DNA of 64,000 bases from Halomonas sp. Lineage in GTDB: Bacteria > Pseudomonadota > Gammaproteobacteria > Pseudomonadales > Halomonadaceae. Below are positions 34,394 to 44,986 of this stretch, in pieces. The notes beneath the pieces were generated by a model. It made no database searches. It was not told where the DNA came from and saw nothing but the letters and a program-made list of their open reading frames with translations. Location of the stretch: contig NZ_JAFWFN010000083.1 in assembly GCF_017515565.1 (NCBI RefSeq), forward strand, positions 124,001-188,000, written 5' to 3'. Both the position numbers and the translations under genes were made by a program. Numbering within the stretch: the stretch's first letter is position 1; every line of letters starts with the position of its first letter.

Positions 34394-35290
34394 ATGCAGC
34401 GCTGGGACCGTATTGAAGCGTTTGTAGAAGTGGTGAGGCTAGGCACATTTTCAGCCGCCGCCCGTCATTTAAAGGTATCTACTTCGCATATCAGCCGCTT
34501 AGTCAGCCAACTTGAAAACCAGTTGGGTGTGCAGCTTTTATATCGCACCACGCGGCAAATTCGCTTAACCGATGCTGGCGCACTCTACGTAGAGCACTGC
34601 CGCCACTTATTTGATGGCCTGCGGGATGCCGAACAAGCTATTAATGAGTTACAGGCAAGACCCAGAGGGCTGTTGAAACTGACCTCTGCCACCACGTTTG
34701 GCGAGCGCTACATTGCGCCACTGGTGAATGATTTCCAAAGCCTGCACCCTCAGCTAGATGTACACATGCACTTTACCAATCGCCCCGTGGAGCTGATTGA
34801 AGAGGGCTACGATATCGCCATTCGCATGGGCGTACTCAAAGACTCAAGCTTAATTGCGCGAAGGCTGTGCGAGCGGCGGGAGTATGTCGTGGGGTCGCGC
34901 GCCTACTTTCGCCAGGCGCCACGGCCGCACACGCTTTCAGAGCTTAGCCAGCACCGCTGCTTAATTGGCTCGCGGCCCAACTGGCTATTCGAGGTTAACG
35001 GGCAGCGCCGCGAGGTACGGGTGGAAGGCTGCTGGAGCGGTAACTCAGGGCCAGCACTCCTAGATGCTGCGCTTAAAGGATTAGGACTTGCCCAACTGCC
35101 CGATTATTACGTAGCGCCTCACCTGGCTAGCGGCGAGCTGGTGTCAGTGCTGGAGCCTTTCCAACACAACGATACGGCTGTGTGGGCGGTGTATCCTCGC
35201 CACCGCCACCTATCGCCCAAAATCCGCCAGCTTGTTGATTATTTGGTGGAAAATATCAATACCACACTTCCAGTTAACCCGCTGATTTAA
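34394..35290 (+). CDS. LysR-family regulator, divergent from frmA
   Basis: ATG 34394 has AGGAG at 34384-34388. The 298-residue protein has an N-terminal HTH (FVEVVRLGTFSAAARHLKVSTSHISRLVSQLE, then TRQIRLTDAGALY) and a LysR effector domain. Effector-domain segments such as VELIEEGYDIAIRMG resemble the CrgA/DsdC-like group. The divergent layout with a 158-base gap makes it the likely regulator of frmA-fghA, in place of the FrmR repressor of enterobacteria. Its stop overlaps the end of convergent sdaA. Confidence 0.9.
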   Translation: MQRWDRIEAFVEVVRLGTFSAAARHLKVSTSHISRLVSQLENQLGVQLLYRTTRQIRLTDAGALYVEHCRHLFDGLRDAEQAINELQARPRGLLKLTSATTFGERYIAPLVNDFQSLHPQLDVHMHFTNRPVELIEEGYDIAIRMGVLKDSSLIARRLCERREYVVGSRAYFRQAPRPHTLSELSQHRCLIGSRPNWLFEVNGQRREVRVEGCWSGNSGPALLDAALKGLGLAQLPDYYVAPHLASGELVSVLEPFQHNDTAVWAVYPRHRHLSPKIRQLVDYLVENINTTLPVNPLI

Positions 35291-36654
35291 CACTCAATGG
35301 CATTGACAGCTAAGCCACCCTTGGAGGTCTCTTTATACTTATCCTGCATGTCGCGGCCGGTATCACGCATGGTACGTATGACCTTATCCAGCGAGATAAA
35401 ATGGTCGCCGTCGCCATGCAGCGCCATACGTGCTGCGTTGATAGCTTTTACTGAGGCAATCGCATTACGCTCAATACAGGGCACCTGCACCAGCCCCGCA
35501 ACCGGGTCACAGGTAAGGCCAAGGTTATGTTCAAGACCAATTTCCGCTGCGTTTTCCACCTGCTTCGCGGAGCCACCCAGCACCTCCGCTAACCCTGCCG
35601 CCGCCATGGCGCAGGCAGAGCCCACTTCCCCCTGGCAGCCAACTTCAGCCCCAGAAATTGAGGCGTTTTTCTTGCATAAAATACCGATCGCCCCGGCCGC
35701 CAATAAAAAGTCCACGACGTCCCCGTCGCAGGCGTCTGGTTCAAACTTACGGTAATAAGCCAGTACCGCAGGCACAATGCCCGCCGCGCCGTTAGTGGGG
35801 GCGGTAACCATACGCCGCCCGGCGGCATTCTCTTCGTTGACCGCAAGGGCAATGAGATTGACCCAATCCATAACGGTAAAGCTAGACACGATTAGCCGCT
35901 GGTTAGCGGGTGGCGAGAGTAGCTGCTGGTGCAACGACTGAGCGCGTCGCCTGACGTTAAGTCCGCCCGGCAAGCAACCTGATGCCTTTAGGCCGTTATC
36001 AATACTGTCGCTCATGGCCTGCCAAATCGTCAGTAGTGCTTGGCGAATCTCCTCTTCACTGCGCCATACTTTCTCGTTTTCCAGCATCAGTTGGCTGATT
36101 CGAAGTTGATGCGTTTGGCACAGTTCAAGCAGTTCGTTGCCGGACTCAAACGGGTAAGGCAATCTTGTGGTGTCTTCTTCAATCCCGCCCTTATCGGCAC
36201 TTGCCTGATCAATATAGAAGCCACCCCCTAGGGAGTAGTAGGTATTAGTAGCAATGATTTTTTCATCCTGATAAGCCGTCAGCACCATGGCGTTAGGGTG
36301 AAATGCTAAGCAGGTCTCCTCCCACTCAATATCACGCTGGCGGTCAAACGCCAGTGCTTGTCCAGCAGGCAGACTTAACGGTTCGCCTTGGTCAAGCGCG
36401 TTCAACCTTGGCTCGATAGTATCGGGGTCTATCGTCTCCGGCGCTTCGCCCAGTAACCCCATAATGACTGCTCGGTCGGTGCCGTGCCCCACGCCCGTCG
36501 ACGCAAGTGAGCCGTGTAGCCGTACCACAAGACGGTTGAGTGACTGCTCCCCTAACGACCGTGCAAACGCACCGGCGGCGCGCATCGGCCCAACCGTATG
36601 GGAGCTGGAAGGCCCGACGCCAATTCTGAACAGATCAAACACACTAATAGCCAT
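35287..36654 (-). CDS. sdaA: L-serine ammonia-lyase (iron-sulfur L-serine dehydratase)
   Basis: The 455-residue single-chain enzyme deaminates L-serine to pyruvate. It has the N-terminal beta domain ([20 protein letters not shown]) and the C-terminal alpha domain. Cysteine ligands of the 4Fe-4S cluster are expected within [19 protein letters not shown] and [16 protein letters not shown]. The length matches E. coli SdaA (454 aa). It is monocistronic, with a promoter-size gap to the divergent membrane protein gene. Confidence 0.95.
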   Translation of the reverse strand: MAISVFDLFRIGVGPSSSHTVGPMRAAGAFARSLGEQSLNRLVVRLHGSLASTGVGHGTDRAVIMGLLGEAPETIDPDTIEPRLNALDQGEPLSLPAGQALAFDRQRDIEWEETCLAFHPNAMVLTAYQDEKIIATNTYYSLGGGFYIDQASADKGGIEEDTTRLPYPFESGNELLELCQTHQLRISQLMLENEKVWRSEEEIRQALLTIWQAMSDSIDNGLKASGCLPGGLNVRRRAQSLHQQLLSPPANQRLIVSSFTVMDWVNLIALAVNEENAAGRRMVTAPTNGAAGIVPAVLAYYRKFEPDACDGDVVDFLLAAGAIGILCKKNASISGAEVGCQGEVGSACAMAAAGLAEVLGGSAKQVENAAEIGLEHNLGLTCDPVAGLVQVPCIERNAIASVKAINAARMALHGDGDHFISLDKVIRTMRDTGRDMQDKYKETSKGGLAVNAIEC

Positions 36655-36842
36655 GCCTATGAAACCTCACAATATTGTTATTACCTGCCTAGTTAACACT
36701 TTGTAGGCTTAGCCCCCAAACGTCGAGTTAATAACCACAATATCGACGTGCGAACATATAAGTGTGACGATATAATGAACATTCACCCATGCATGTATTT
36801 ATGCACAATTAACGACGCAGCCTACTCACAAAGGATGTTGGT

Positions 36843-37490
36843 ATGTCTTCTCCCCCTGCTTGGCCGATAGGATTCCAAACCATCCTAGTGCGCGCAGTGC
36901 TATATGTTTTATTTATTGGCGCCATTGCCCAAGGTGCCTATCTTGAAGCGCTCTACCTCCCCTCTGTGCGTTTTTCAGAGCTGGGGTTCACGGAGCTTAC
37001 CCAAACATTGGTATTGGCAACTTGCTGCGCAATGCTGATTTATGTTCGCCATGTTCTCAAGGTCTGGCCCACCGTCACACTGTTATTACTGGCCTTTGTC
37101 GCTGCCTCGCTTGTGCGTGAACAGGATTATTTTCTAGATAACTATGTTGCTCGTCACACCTGGAAGGTACTGGTTGCGCTCATTATTGTTCCCTCCATTA
37201 CCTGGGTCATTATTCACCATCGTCGCTTCTTAGAAGAGTTCACTTACTATAGCAACACCTTAGCCTTCGGCTTGTTCACCGCTGGCGTACTGACAACCTA
37301 CATATTTTCGCGCCTGTATGGTCGGCAAGATTTTTGGCGTGCGGTACTTGAAGAGAACTACGTAGGGACGTTTAAAAGCGCCGCTGAAGAAGTCGTTGAG
37401 CTGCTTGGGTATAGCCTAATTCTATTCGCCACGCTTGAATTACTTCTCCTCGCCTTACGTATTCATAAAGCACGCCGCACCGCTAACTAA
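36843..37490 (+). CDS. Uncharacterised multi-pass membrane protein (215 aa)
   Basis: Not recognised as a named family. The sequence has about six hydrophobic segments (near residues 12-32, 50-66, 75-87, 107-122, 138-154 and 188-206). A conserved-looking central motif LVREQDYFLDNYVARHTWKVL and HHRRFLEEF follow. Charged residues cluster in loops: REQDYFLD, RHTWK, EENYVGTFKSAAEEVVE. The Glu/Asp/His-rich segments beside helices could be functional. It stands alone between divergent sdaA and the AbgT gene. GGATG before ATG 36843 is a weak RBS. Confidence 0.8.
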   Translation: MSSPPAWPIGFQTILVRAVLYVLFIGAIAQGAYLEALYLPSVRFSELGFTELTQTLVLATCCAMLIYVRHVLKVWPTVTLLLLAFVAASLVREQDYFLDNYVARHTWKVLVALIIVPSITWVIIHHRRFLEEFTYYSNTLAFGLFTAGVLTTYIFSRLYGRQDFWRAVLEENYVGTFKSAAEEVVELLGYSLILFATLELLLLALRIHKARRTAN

Positions 37491-37630
37491 CCCTGTCGCC
37501 AACCGCACTAACCGCCGCCTTCGCTCTGCTCACCGCTTTGTTAAGGCGGTATTTCATTTTTTATATGTCGCTATACGTAAAGCCATTTGCGCGATTCATC
37601 GCTTCAACGTAGTGTCGCGCGCTAGGCCTT

Positions 37631-39247
37631 ATGGGCACTTTTGCTAAAAAAACCCACACTGACGACATAAACCATATGACAAACCCACAAAATCGTGAAG
37701 AAAACCTAAAACGAGGAGCATTTACGCGCTTTCTCGATAGCGTTGAGTGGCTCGGCAATCTACTGCCCCACCCCGTCACCCTGTTTGCCATTCTCTGTGT
37801 GTTAGTCGTCGTCGCCAGCGGCATTGCTAGCGCGCTAGGGGTTTCTGTGGCCGACCCACGGCCAGCTAATGAGGGCGAATGGATAGCGGTTAACTCTCTG
37901 CTAAATGCTGAGGGCTTACGTCGCTTAATCACCGAAATGGTCACTAACTTCACCGGCTTCGCACCGTTAGGCACCGTGCTAGTGGCAATGTTAGGTGTTG
38001 GCGTAGCGGAACATTCAGGGCTCCTTTCGGCCAGCATGCGCGCTCTGGTGCTTAATCGCTCGCCGCGCATTGTGACTTACGCCGTGGTATTTGCGGGCAT
38101 TATGTCCAACATGGCGGCTGAACTTGGCTATGTAGTACTTATTCCCTTGGCTGCGATGATCTTTCACTCGCTAGGTCGTCACCCCTTAGCGGGCCTTGCC
38201 GCCGCCTTCTGCGGTGTGTCCGGTGGCTACAGCGCTAATCTGCTGATCGGCACTGTTGACCCGCTGCTTTCGGGCATCACCCAGGAGGCCGCGCGCCTTC
38301 TCGACCCCGCCTACGTAGTCGGCGCTGAAGCCAACTGGTTCTTTATGTTTGCCAGCACCTTCTTCGTTACCTTGATAGGCGGCTTAGTCACCGAGCGGGT
38401 TGTGGAGCCTAAACTAGGTAAATTTGATGCTACTTACGCCGATAGCGATATCGACCAGCAGCGTATGGAAGGCCTAACCAGTACTGAAAAGCGCGCGCTG
38501 AAAGGCACTGGCTTAGCTACTTTGGCGCTCATCGCTCTCGTCGCGATTATGGTGGTACCTGAGAACGGTATTTTGCGTAACCCTGACACCGGCTTAATTA
38601 GCGGCTCACCGTTCTTACGCGGCATCGTTGTCATTGTGGCGGTCTCCTTTACCCTTTTAGGATTCACCTATGGCCGCTTAGCAAACACCATGCAAAATGA
38701 CCGCGACGTGGTCGACGCTATGGCAAAAAGCATGAGCAGCCTAGGCCTCTATATCGTACTGGTGTTCTTTGCTGCTCAGTTTGTGGCGCTGTTTAACTGG
38801 AGTAATTTTGGCACGGTAACCGCCGTTGCCGGGGCAGACTTACTGCAGTCACTGGGCTTACGCGGCCCTGGCCTCTTTGCGCTGTTTATTATCATGTGCG
38901 CCTTCGTTAACTTATCGCTAGGCAGCGCGTCAGCACAGTGGGCAGTGACAGCACCGATCTTTGTACCCATGCTAATGCTGATGGGGTACGCGCCAGAGGT
39001 TATCCAAGCGGCTTACCGTATTGGCGATTCGGTCACTAACCTAATCACGCCAATGATGAGCTATTTTGGGCTGATTCTTGCCGTGGCGACGCGCTACAGA
39101 AAGGATATGGGCATAGGCACCCTGGTCGCTATTATGCTGCCTTATACGCTGTTTATGCTGGTTGGCTGGACGATACTGTTCTTTATCTGGGTATTTGTCT
39201 TTGGCCTTCCGGTTGGCCCTGGCTCTGCCACTTACTACACGTTGTAG
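37631..39247 (+). CDS. AbgT-family transporter
   Basis: The 538-residue inner-membrane protein has 10-12 helices and the AbgT/MtrF fold. Motifs: FLDSVEWLGNLLPHPVTLFAIL at the N-terminus, TNFTGFAPLGTVLVAMLGVGVAE, the re-entrant AAFCGVSGGYSANLLIG and the late GSASAQWAVTAPIFVPML and SVTNLITPMMSYF. Members import p-aminobenzoyl-glutamate or export sulfonamides by proton coupling. The folate genes folB/folK lie about 6 kb away, but a functional link is only a suggestion. An in-frame ATG at 37676 is an alternative start. Confidence 0.92.
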   Translation: MGTFAKKTHTDDINHMTNPQNREENLKRGAFTRFLDSVEWLGNLLPHPVTLFAILCVLVVVASGIASALGVSVADPRPANEGEWIAVNSLLNAEGLRRLITEMVTNFTGFAPLGTVLVAMLGVGVAEHSGLLSASMRALVLNRSPRIVTYAVVFAGIMSNMAAELGYVVLIPLAAMIFHSLGRHPLAGLAAAFCGVSGGYSANLLIGTVDPLLSGITQEAARLLDPAYVVGAEANWFFMFASTFFVTLIGGLVTERVVEPKLGKFDATYADSDIDQQRMEGLTSTEKRALKGTGLATLALIALVAIMVVPENGILRNPDTGLISGSPFLRGIVVIVAVSFTLLGFTYGRLANTMQNDRDVVDAMAKSMSSLGLYIVLVFFAAQFVALFNWSNFGTVTAVAGADLLQSLGLRGPGLFALFIIMCAFVNLSLGSASAQWAVTAPIFVPMLMLMGYAPEVIQAAYRIGDSVTNLITPMMSYFGLILAVATRYRKDMGIGTLVAIMLPYTLFMLVGWTILFFIWVFVFGLPVGPGSATYYTL

Positions 39248-39285
39248 GTTCTCTATACGCAGTAAGTGCTTGCAGGGTACAACGC

Positions 39286-39321
39286 AAAAAAGCCCGCCGT
39301 TCTTAGAACGGCGGGCTTTTT
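39286..39321. terminator. Bidirectional terminator between AbgT gene and rpoD
   Basis: AAAAAAGCCCGCCGTTC/GAACGGCGGGCTTTTT with loop TTA: a perfect stem flanked by A-run and T-run, so it can end both the + strand AbgT transcript and the minus strand rpoD transcript. Confidence 0.93.
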
Positions 39322-39363
39322 GGTCATGGTGGCTGCTTTCTATTTACCATTTACCACTTATGC

Positions 39364-41214
39364 TTACTCGTCGAGGAACGAACGCAACGGCTCAGAGCGG
39401 CTAGGATGACGCAGCTTACGCAGCGCCTTCGCTTCGATCTGGCGGATTCGCTCGCGGGTAACGTCGAACTGTTTACCCACTTCTTCCAGCGTATGGTCGG
39501 TATTCATATCGATACCAAAACGCATGCGCAGTACCTTCGCTTCGCGGGCGGTCAAACCGCCAAGCACGTTACGCGTGGCTTCGATCAAGCCTTCACCGGT
39601 GGCCATATCGATTGGCAACAGCATGGTACCATCTTCGATAAAGTCGCCCAGATGCGAGTCGTCGTCATCACCAATGGGCGTCTCCATGGAGATCGGCTCT
39701 TTGGCGATTTTGAGCACCTTGCGTACTTTGTCTTCCGGCATCTCCAGGCGTTCGCCCAATTCTTCCGGGGTCGGCTCGCGGCCCATTTCCTGCAGCATTT
39801 GCCGCGATACGCGATTGAGTTTGTTGATCGTCTCAATCATGTGCACCGGAATACGGATGGTGCGCGCCTGATCCGCAATAGAGCGGGTTATCGCCTGGCG
39901 AATCCACCACGTGGCATAGGTCGAGAACTTGTAACCGCGACGGTATTCAAACTTGTCCACCGCCTTCATCAAGCCGATGTTACCTTCCTGAATAAGATCC
40001 AAGAACTGCAGGCCACGGTTGGTATACTTCTTAGCAATCGAGATAACCAAGCGCAGGTTCGCCTCAACCATCTCTTTCTTGGCGCGGCGTGCTTTAGCCT
40101 CACCAATTGATAGCTTACGGTTAACCTCTTTAAGGTCAGCCACGGTGAGTTGCACCATGTCTTCCTCAAAGGCGATTTTACGCTGAGAGCGGGCGATATC
40201 AGCACGCAACGGCTCAAGACGGTCGGCATACTTGGGCTGCGCTTCCTGGAAAGCGTCTAACCACTTCTGATCAGATTCACTACCCGGGAAAGACTTGATA
40301 AATGTCTTACGCGGCACCTTAGCTTTCTTAACACACAGCTGCATGACCGCTTTTTCTTGGGCACGCACTTGCTCGACACTGATTCGCACCTGACCCACTA
40401 AGCGCTCGAAATGTTTCGGCACTAGTTTGATGGGCGAGAAAAGAACCGCCAAACGAGTTTGCTCCGCCTTCAACTCGGCGCTGCCTCGGCCATACTTAGC
40501 AAATGCGGCTTCAACCAAAGCGTTCTGCTCACGAATCTGCTCAAAGCGCGCACGCGCCTCTTCAGGATCCGGGCCGCCTTCACTAGCGGTGGAGTCTTCA
40601 TCCTCGTCGTCGCCGTCGCTATCAACGTCGTCGTCAATTTCGGGCTCAGGCTCTGGCTCAGGCACTTCTGCTTCTGCTACCCCAGGAATGCCTTCATCGG
40701 GATCGATGAAGCCAGAAAACAGATCTGACAGACGCCCCGGCGCTTCTTCATCCTGGGTGGCATCGTAAGCGTCAAGAATAGACGCGACGGCACCCGGCAA
40801 ATAGGCCAGAGACGACATTACCTCACGGGTACCCTCTTCAATCCGTTTGGCGATTTCAATCTCGCCTTCACGGGTTAAAAGCTCAACCGTGCCCATCTCG
40901 CGCATGTACATACGCACGGGATCGGTGGTGCGACCGACGTCGCTTTCCACGGCGGCGAGTGCCGCAACGGCCTCCTCCGCAGCGGACTCGTCCGTGGAGT
41001 GATCCGACATCATCAAAGTGTCTTCATCTGGCGCTTCTTCAGCGACACTAATACCCATGTCGTTGATCATGCCAATGATGTCTTCCACTTGATCCGGGTC
41101 GGCGATATCCTCGGGTAGATGGTCGTTGACCTCGGCATAGGTCAGGTAGCCCTGTTCCTTGCCGCGCGCGATCAACTCCTTCAGACGTGACTGCTGCTGC
41201 GCATTTCCAGCCAT
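39364..41214 (-). CDS. rpoD: RNA polymerase sigma factor RpoD (sigma-70)
   Basis: The 616-residue primary sigma factor has region 1.1 (about 1-80) and region 1.2 ([21 protein letters not shown]). A long acidic non-conserved region follows, with E/D runs around residues 170-210. Next come region 2 ([24 protein letters not shown] and [13 protein letters not shown]), region 3 and region 4 HTH ([20 protein letters not shown]). The length is typical. It lies downstream of dnaG in the macromolecular synthesis block, with a 223-base gap that probably holds an extra promoter. Confidence 0.97.
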   Translation of the reverse strand: MAGNAQQQSRLKELIARGKEQGYLTYAEVNDHLPEDIADPDQVEDIIGMINDMGISVAEEAPDEDTLMMSDHSTDESAAEEAVAALAAVESDVGRTTDPVRMYMREMGTVELLTREGEIEIAKRIEEGTREVMSSLAYLPGAVASILDAYDATQDEEAPGRLSDLFSGFIDPDEGIPGVAEAEVPEPEPEPEIDDDVDSDGDDEDEDSTASEGGPDPEEARARFEQIREQNALVEAAFAKYGRGSAELKAEQTRLAVLFSPIKLVPKHFERLVGQVRISVEQVRAQEKAVMQLCVKKAKVPRKTFIKSFPGSESDQKWLDAFQEAQPKYADRLEPLRADIARSQRKIAFEEDMVQLTVADLKEVNRKLSIGEAKARRAKKEMVEANLRLVISIAKKYTNRGLQFLDLIQEGNIGLMKAVDKFEYRRGYKFSTYATWWIRQAITRSIADQARTIRIPVHMIETINKLNRVSRQMLQEMGREPTPEELGERLEMPEDKVRKVLKIAKEPISMETPIGDDDDSHLGDFIEDGTMLLPIDMATGEGLIEATRNVLGGLTAREAKVLRMRFGIDMNTDHTLEEVGKQFDVTRERIRQIEAKALRKLRHPSRSEPLRSFLDE

Positions 41215-41437
41215 AGAAACCCTATCTCGACGAAGAAGAATGAAACACCTGGGAGCGCTGAATCGATTAAACTCAACAAGCCGAACAGTATAGCGTAAAT
41301 AGCTGGTTTTTTTCCAGCGGAACGTATTTGCGCGGTCTTTCAGGTGTGTTAGGTTATTCGGTTAGGCCAGTGTTTGGCGACTGACCTTTATGTGGTGTCA
41401 AAGCAGAGGAATTCAACCCCACTGCCTCAAACACCGC

Positions 41438-43315
41438 TTAATGACGCTGGGCAAGCTCCATTACCAAACTGGCTAAGCGCTGCCGCTGAGCCTTATCGAG
41501 CTTTTGCCCTGAGCGCTCTAGATTAAGCAGCGCGTCATACTCATCCTGAGGCGAACGCTTACGCTGTCTATCCAACAGATGCTCAACCAGCCCTTCAAGT
41601 TCCGCTTCCCGCGTCGCTTTCGGTATAAGCAGCTCACGCTTCGCTAGCGCTGCCAACATCTGCCCCTCATGACTTCCCTGAAAATGTGCCAATACCACTT
41701 GAGGGCTGCGGTAACGCCCGGCACGCAGTAGCGCGATCAGTTCGCGACACAGCGGCGTTTCGTCACTCTCAGGCAACCAGTCCAGTGTATCCGGCAGAGC
41801 TGACACCAGCGTCGGCTCATGCAGCAACAGCTGGACAATACGCGCCACCGTGGAAAGCACCTGCGCTGAACGCTGGCTACGTGCGTTGGCCGTGGGACGA
41901 CCAGACGCTGCGCGACCGGTAGAAACCGGCGCCTCTGGCATTGGCACCTCTGCCAGCTCCTCTACCGGCTCCCAATGTGCTGGCGCTTTTCGCGCTGCCG
42001 CAGCACTCGCTCGCTTTTCAAGCAGCACCTGAAGCTGCGCCTGGGCCAAACCACTGCGCTTTGCCAACGCTTCAAGCAGCAGCGATTTGAGCATGCCCTC
42101 GGGTATTTTGCTCAACGCCTCAAGCACCTGACTGGCAAACCGCTCACGCCCTTCCACCGTGTTGAGATCACGCCCTTGGGCGGCTTGCTCAAACAGAAAC
42201 TCCGAGAGGGGCATCGCACAGGTGACGCGATCTTGGAATGCTTCACTCCCCTCACGACGAACCAGGGTATCTGGATCATCGCCTTCCGGTAAAAACAGAA
42301 AACGCGCTTCGCGGCCGTCAATCATAAGCGGCAACGCTGTTTCAAGGGCGCGACTAGCGGCTTGGCGCCCTGCACGATCCCCGTCAAAACAGAATACTAC
42401 CCGGCTAACCACACGAAACAGGCGGCCAAGGTGATCTTCCGTGGTAGCTGTTCCCAGCGTGGCCACGGCATTGTGTATACCGTATTGAGCCAAAGCCACG
42501 ACATCCATGTAGCCCTCGACAATCACCAACTGCTCTAGCTTGCTGGAGGACTGACGCGCTTCATATAAGCCGTAAAGTTCACGCCCCTTATGAAAGACAG
42601 GGGTTTCTGGCGAATTTAGGTACTTCGGCTGCTCATCGCCCATGACCCGACCACCAAAGGCGATCGTTCGACCACGTAGGTCGCGGATCGGGAACATCAC
42701 CCGGTCACGGAAGCGGTCATAGGTGCGCCCGGTATCTTCACGATGAATCAGCAGGCCATACTCCACCTGCACCGGCTCACCAATACCCTTAGCGCTCAAG
42801 TGTTGCTTTAACGCTTCCCAGCCCCCAGGCGCATAGCCAATGCCATAAGTGCCGACGACCTCAGGCGATAAACCGCGACCCTGTAAGTAGCGCTGGGCAC
42901 TCTGCCCCTCCTGCATTTTCAACCGCTCGCGGTAAAAGCTAGCGGCCACTTCCAGCAGGTTAACCCCCTCTTTGCGCTTTTTTTCGCGCTGCTGGGCGCG
43001 GGGGTCGTCAGCGCCTTCCCTTGGCACTTCAATACCCAGCCTGCCAGCCAACTGCTCGACCGCCTCAGGAAACGGCAGCTTGTCGTACTCCATTAAAAAG
43101 CGTAGCGCATTACCGTGGGCGCCACAGCCAAAGCAGTGATAAAACTGCTTGTCGGCACTTACGGTAAATGACGGTGATTTTTCCTGGTGAAAGGGGCATA
43201 GACCAGCGTAGTTTCGGCCAGCTTTTTTAAGCTGCACGCGCTCACCAACCACCTCAACCACATCTACGCGGCCAAGTAAGTCGTCAATGAAACGCTGTGG
43301 AATCTGGCCAGCCAT
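41438..43315 (-). CDS. dnaG: DNA primase
   Basis: The 625-residue primase makes RNA primers at the fork. ATG 43315 (MAGQIPQRFIDDLL) matches the usual DnaG start; the frame is open further upstream but without an RBS. Domains: N-terminal zinc-binding (CPFHQEKSPSF...CFGCGAHG), RNA polymerase core with TOPRIM (VIVEGYMDVVAL and FCFDGDRAGRQAA) and a C-terminal helicase-binding domain (about 490-625). It is longer than E. coli DnaG (581 aa) because of an Ala/Pro-rich linker around residues 435-490. Confidence 0.96.
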   Translation of the reverse strand: MAGQIPQRFIDDLLGRVDVVEVVGERVQLKKAGRNYAGLCPFHQEKSPSFTVSADKQFYHCFGCGAHGNALRFLMEYDKLPFPEAVEQLAGRLGIEVPREGADDPRAQQREKKRKEGVNLLEVAASFYRERLKMQEGQSAQRYLQGRGLSPEVVGTYGIGYAPGGWEALKQHLSAKGIGEPVQVEYGLLIHREDTGRTYDRFRDRVMFPIRDLRGRTIAFGGRVMGDEQPKYLNSPETPVFHKGRELYGLYEARQSSSKLEQLVIVEGYMDVVALAQYGIHNAVATLGTATTEDHLGRLFRVVSRVVFCFDGDRAGRQAASRALETALPLMIDGREARFLFLPEGDDPDTLVRREGSEAFQDRVTCAMPLSEFLFEQAAQGRDLNTVEGRERFASQVLEALSKIPEGMLKSLLLEALAKRSGLAQAQLQVLLEKRASAAAARKAPAHWEPVEELAEVPMPEAPVSTGRAASGRPTANARSQRSAQVLSTVARIVQLLLHEPTLVSALPDTLDWLPESDETPLCRELIALLRAGRYRSPQVVLAHFQGSHEGQMLAALAKRELLIPKATREAELEGLVEHLLDRQRKRSPQDEYDALLNLERSGQKLDKAQRQRLASLVMELAQRH

Positions 43316-43428
43316 GAACTGCGGGCATCCTCGCGCAAAGCGCTTGCGGGCGGGTTTAACGTCATCAGGCAACGCGCCTGATCACCTTAAACAACGCAAA
43401 ACAGAATAAAACGCACTACCAGCAATGA

Positions 43429-43459
43429 AAAACAAACGGCCACCTAGTGGCGGCCGCTT
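43429..43459 (-). terminator. Possible attenuating terminator between rpsU and dnaG
   Basis: On the minus strand CGGCC-GCCAC/GTGGCCG forms an imperfect hairpin followed by TTTGTTTTTC. E. coli has a terminator in the same place that lowers dnaG expression relative to rpsU. The stem here is interrupted, so partial termination is the better reading. Confidence 0.5.
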
Positions 43460-43512
43460 GGCATCCCTCTTGAGATAACCCGCTAACAACGCTGGCTATC
43501 CCCAGGTACGGA

Positions 43513-43728
43513 TCAATAGAGCCGTTCGAAACGCTTTTGCTCACGCTGGATCTTCTTAGCGTGACGTTTTACGGCAGCTGCCGCTTTGCGCTTACGCTCA
43601 GCAGTCGGCTTCTCGTAGTGCTCGCGACGGCGTACTTCAGAGAGAACACCGGCTTTTTCGCAAGAACGCTTGAAGCGACGCAGGGCGACGTCAAACGGCT
43701 CGTTATCACGTACTTTTACAGAAGGCAT
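43513..43728 (-). CDS. rpsU: 30S ribosomal protein S21
   Basis: A 71-residue basic protein, [19 protein letters not shown] at the start and a Lys/Arg-rich end ([14 protein letters not shown]). ATG 43728 has AGGTGAG upstream; the frame open to 43782 is not coding. S21 binds the 30S platform near the anti-Shine-Dalgarno. First gene of the rpsU-dnaG-rpoD block; an inverted repeat TAGTCTAG/CTAGACTA (43817-43857) lies in the divergent promoter region shared with tsaD. Confidence 0.96.
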   Translation of the reverse strand: MPSVKVRDNEPFDVALRRFKRSCEKAGVLSEVRRREHYEKPTAERKRKAAAAVKRHAKKIQREQKRFERLY

Positions 43729-43927
43729 TAAGCACTCACCTACCTTAAGGAGTCTTGATTTCGGATAGTACGCATACTGCAAAATGCGGTATGCGACCCA
43801 GTTTTATAGCGCACAGTAGTCTAGTCGTGGTTGACGATCTTTGCAAATGCTAGACTAGGCTGTTTAGCGATTACTTACGCCTTTTCCAACCATCTTATTT
43901 CTGACTATCTCAACGGGTTCCATTGTT

Positions 43928-44986
43928 ATGCGCGTACTGGGCATTGAAACGTCTTGCGACGAAACAGGCGTCGCGATCTATGACGCCACGCAAACGGGCG
44001 GCAGCGGTTTGTTGGCCGACGCGCTTTACAGCCAAATTGCGATGCATGCGGAGTACGGCGGCGTTGTCCCCGAACTTGCCTCCCGCGACCATACCCGCAA
44101 GCTTCTGCCACTCATTGAGCAGGTACTTAACGACGCTAAGCTCACTCGACACGACTTGGACGGCATTGCCTATACCGCAGGGCCAGGCTTGGTAGGCGCT
44201 CTGATGGTTGGCGCCAGCACCGCCCACGGCATGGCACGAGCGCTCGATATCCCCGTACTGGGGGTTCACCACATGGAAGGCCACCTGTTAGCCCCCATGC
44301 TTGAGGATGACGCGCCCGAGTTTCCGTTCGTGGCACTCCTCGTTTCTGGCGGGCATACGCAACTTGTTGAAGTACAGGGCTTAGGCCGCTATCAGCTACT
44401 GGGCGAGTCCGTGGACGATGCCGCAGGTGAAGCGTTTGATAAAGCCGCCAAAATGCTGGGTCTTGCTTACCCCGGTGGCCCGCTGATTGCCAAGCTTGCC
44501 GAGCAGGGCGACCCTAAGCGGTTTCGCTTCCCGCGTCCTATGACCGACCGTCCCGGCTTGGACTTCAGCTTTTCTGGCTTAAAAACCCACACCCTCACCG
44601 CCATTCGTCAATTAGAAGCAGCAGGCGAGCTAGATAGCCAAGCACGGGCCGACGTGGCGCGGGCGTTCGAAGAAGCCGTGGTAGATACCTTAGTGATTAA
44701 ATGCCGCCGCGCGCTAGATCAAACAGGCTTAAAGCGAATCGTCATGGCGGGGGGCGTAAGCGCCAATACGCGGCTGCGCGAACGATTGGCACTGGAAACC
44801 GAGAAACGCAACGCCCGCGCTTACTACCCACGAGGGCGCTTCTGTACCGATAATGGCGCTATGATTGCCTATGTAGGCGCTCAGCGCTTAGCCGCAGGCG
44901 AACGAGATACAAATGGAGTCATGCAAGCAACGCCCCGCTGGCCGCTAGACACCTTACTGCCACCCTCCCCTAACCACGCAGATTAG
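43928..44986 (+). CDS. tsaD: tRNA N6-adenosine threonylcarbamoyltransferase
   Basis: The 352-residue enzyme transfers threonylcarbamoyl to A37 of ANN-decoding tRNAs with TsaB/TsaE. It has an ASKHA fold with ATP-binding [15 protein letters not shown] and metal ligands in [12 protein letters not shown]. Further motifs are [24 protein letters not shown] and [14 protein letters not shown]. The length matches the family. It is divergent from rpsU, as in E. coli, and its end overlaps convergent plsY by 17 bases. Confidence 0.96.
   Translation: MRVLGIETSCDETGVAIYDATQTGGSGLLADALYSQIAMHAEYGGVVPELASRDHTRKLLPLIEQVLNDAKLTRHDLDGIAYTAGPGLVGALMVGASTAHGMARALDIPVLGVHHMEGHLLAPMLEDDAPEFPFVALLVSGGHTQLVEVQGLGRYQLLGESVDDAAGEAFDKAAKMLGLAYPGGPLIAKLAEQGDPKRFRFPRPMTDRPGLDFSFSGLKTHTLTAIRQLEAAGELDSQARADVARAFEEAVVDTLVIKCRRALDQTGLKRIVMAGGVSANTRLRERLALETEKRNARAYYPRGRFCTDNGAMIAYVGAQRLAAGERDTNGVMQATPRWPLDTLLPPSPNHAD

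Noticed and set aside
39406-40110. Long + strand frame opposite rpoD
   Set aside because: Antisense shadow of rpoD codon bias; no family resemblance and no RBS.
43817-43857. Inverted repeat TAGTCTAG/CTAGACTA in the rpsU-tsaD promoter region as a regulatory RNA
   Set aside because: The arms are short and 25 bases apart with no supporting structure; it may be a protein site but evidence is thin.
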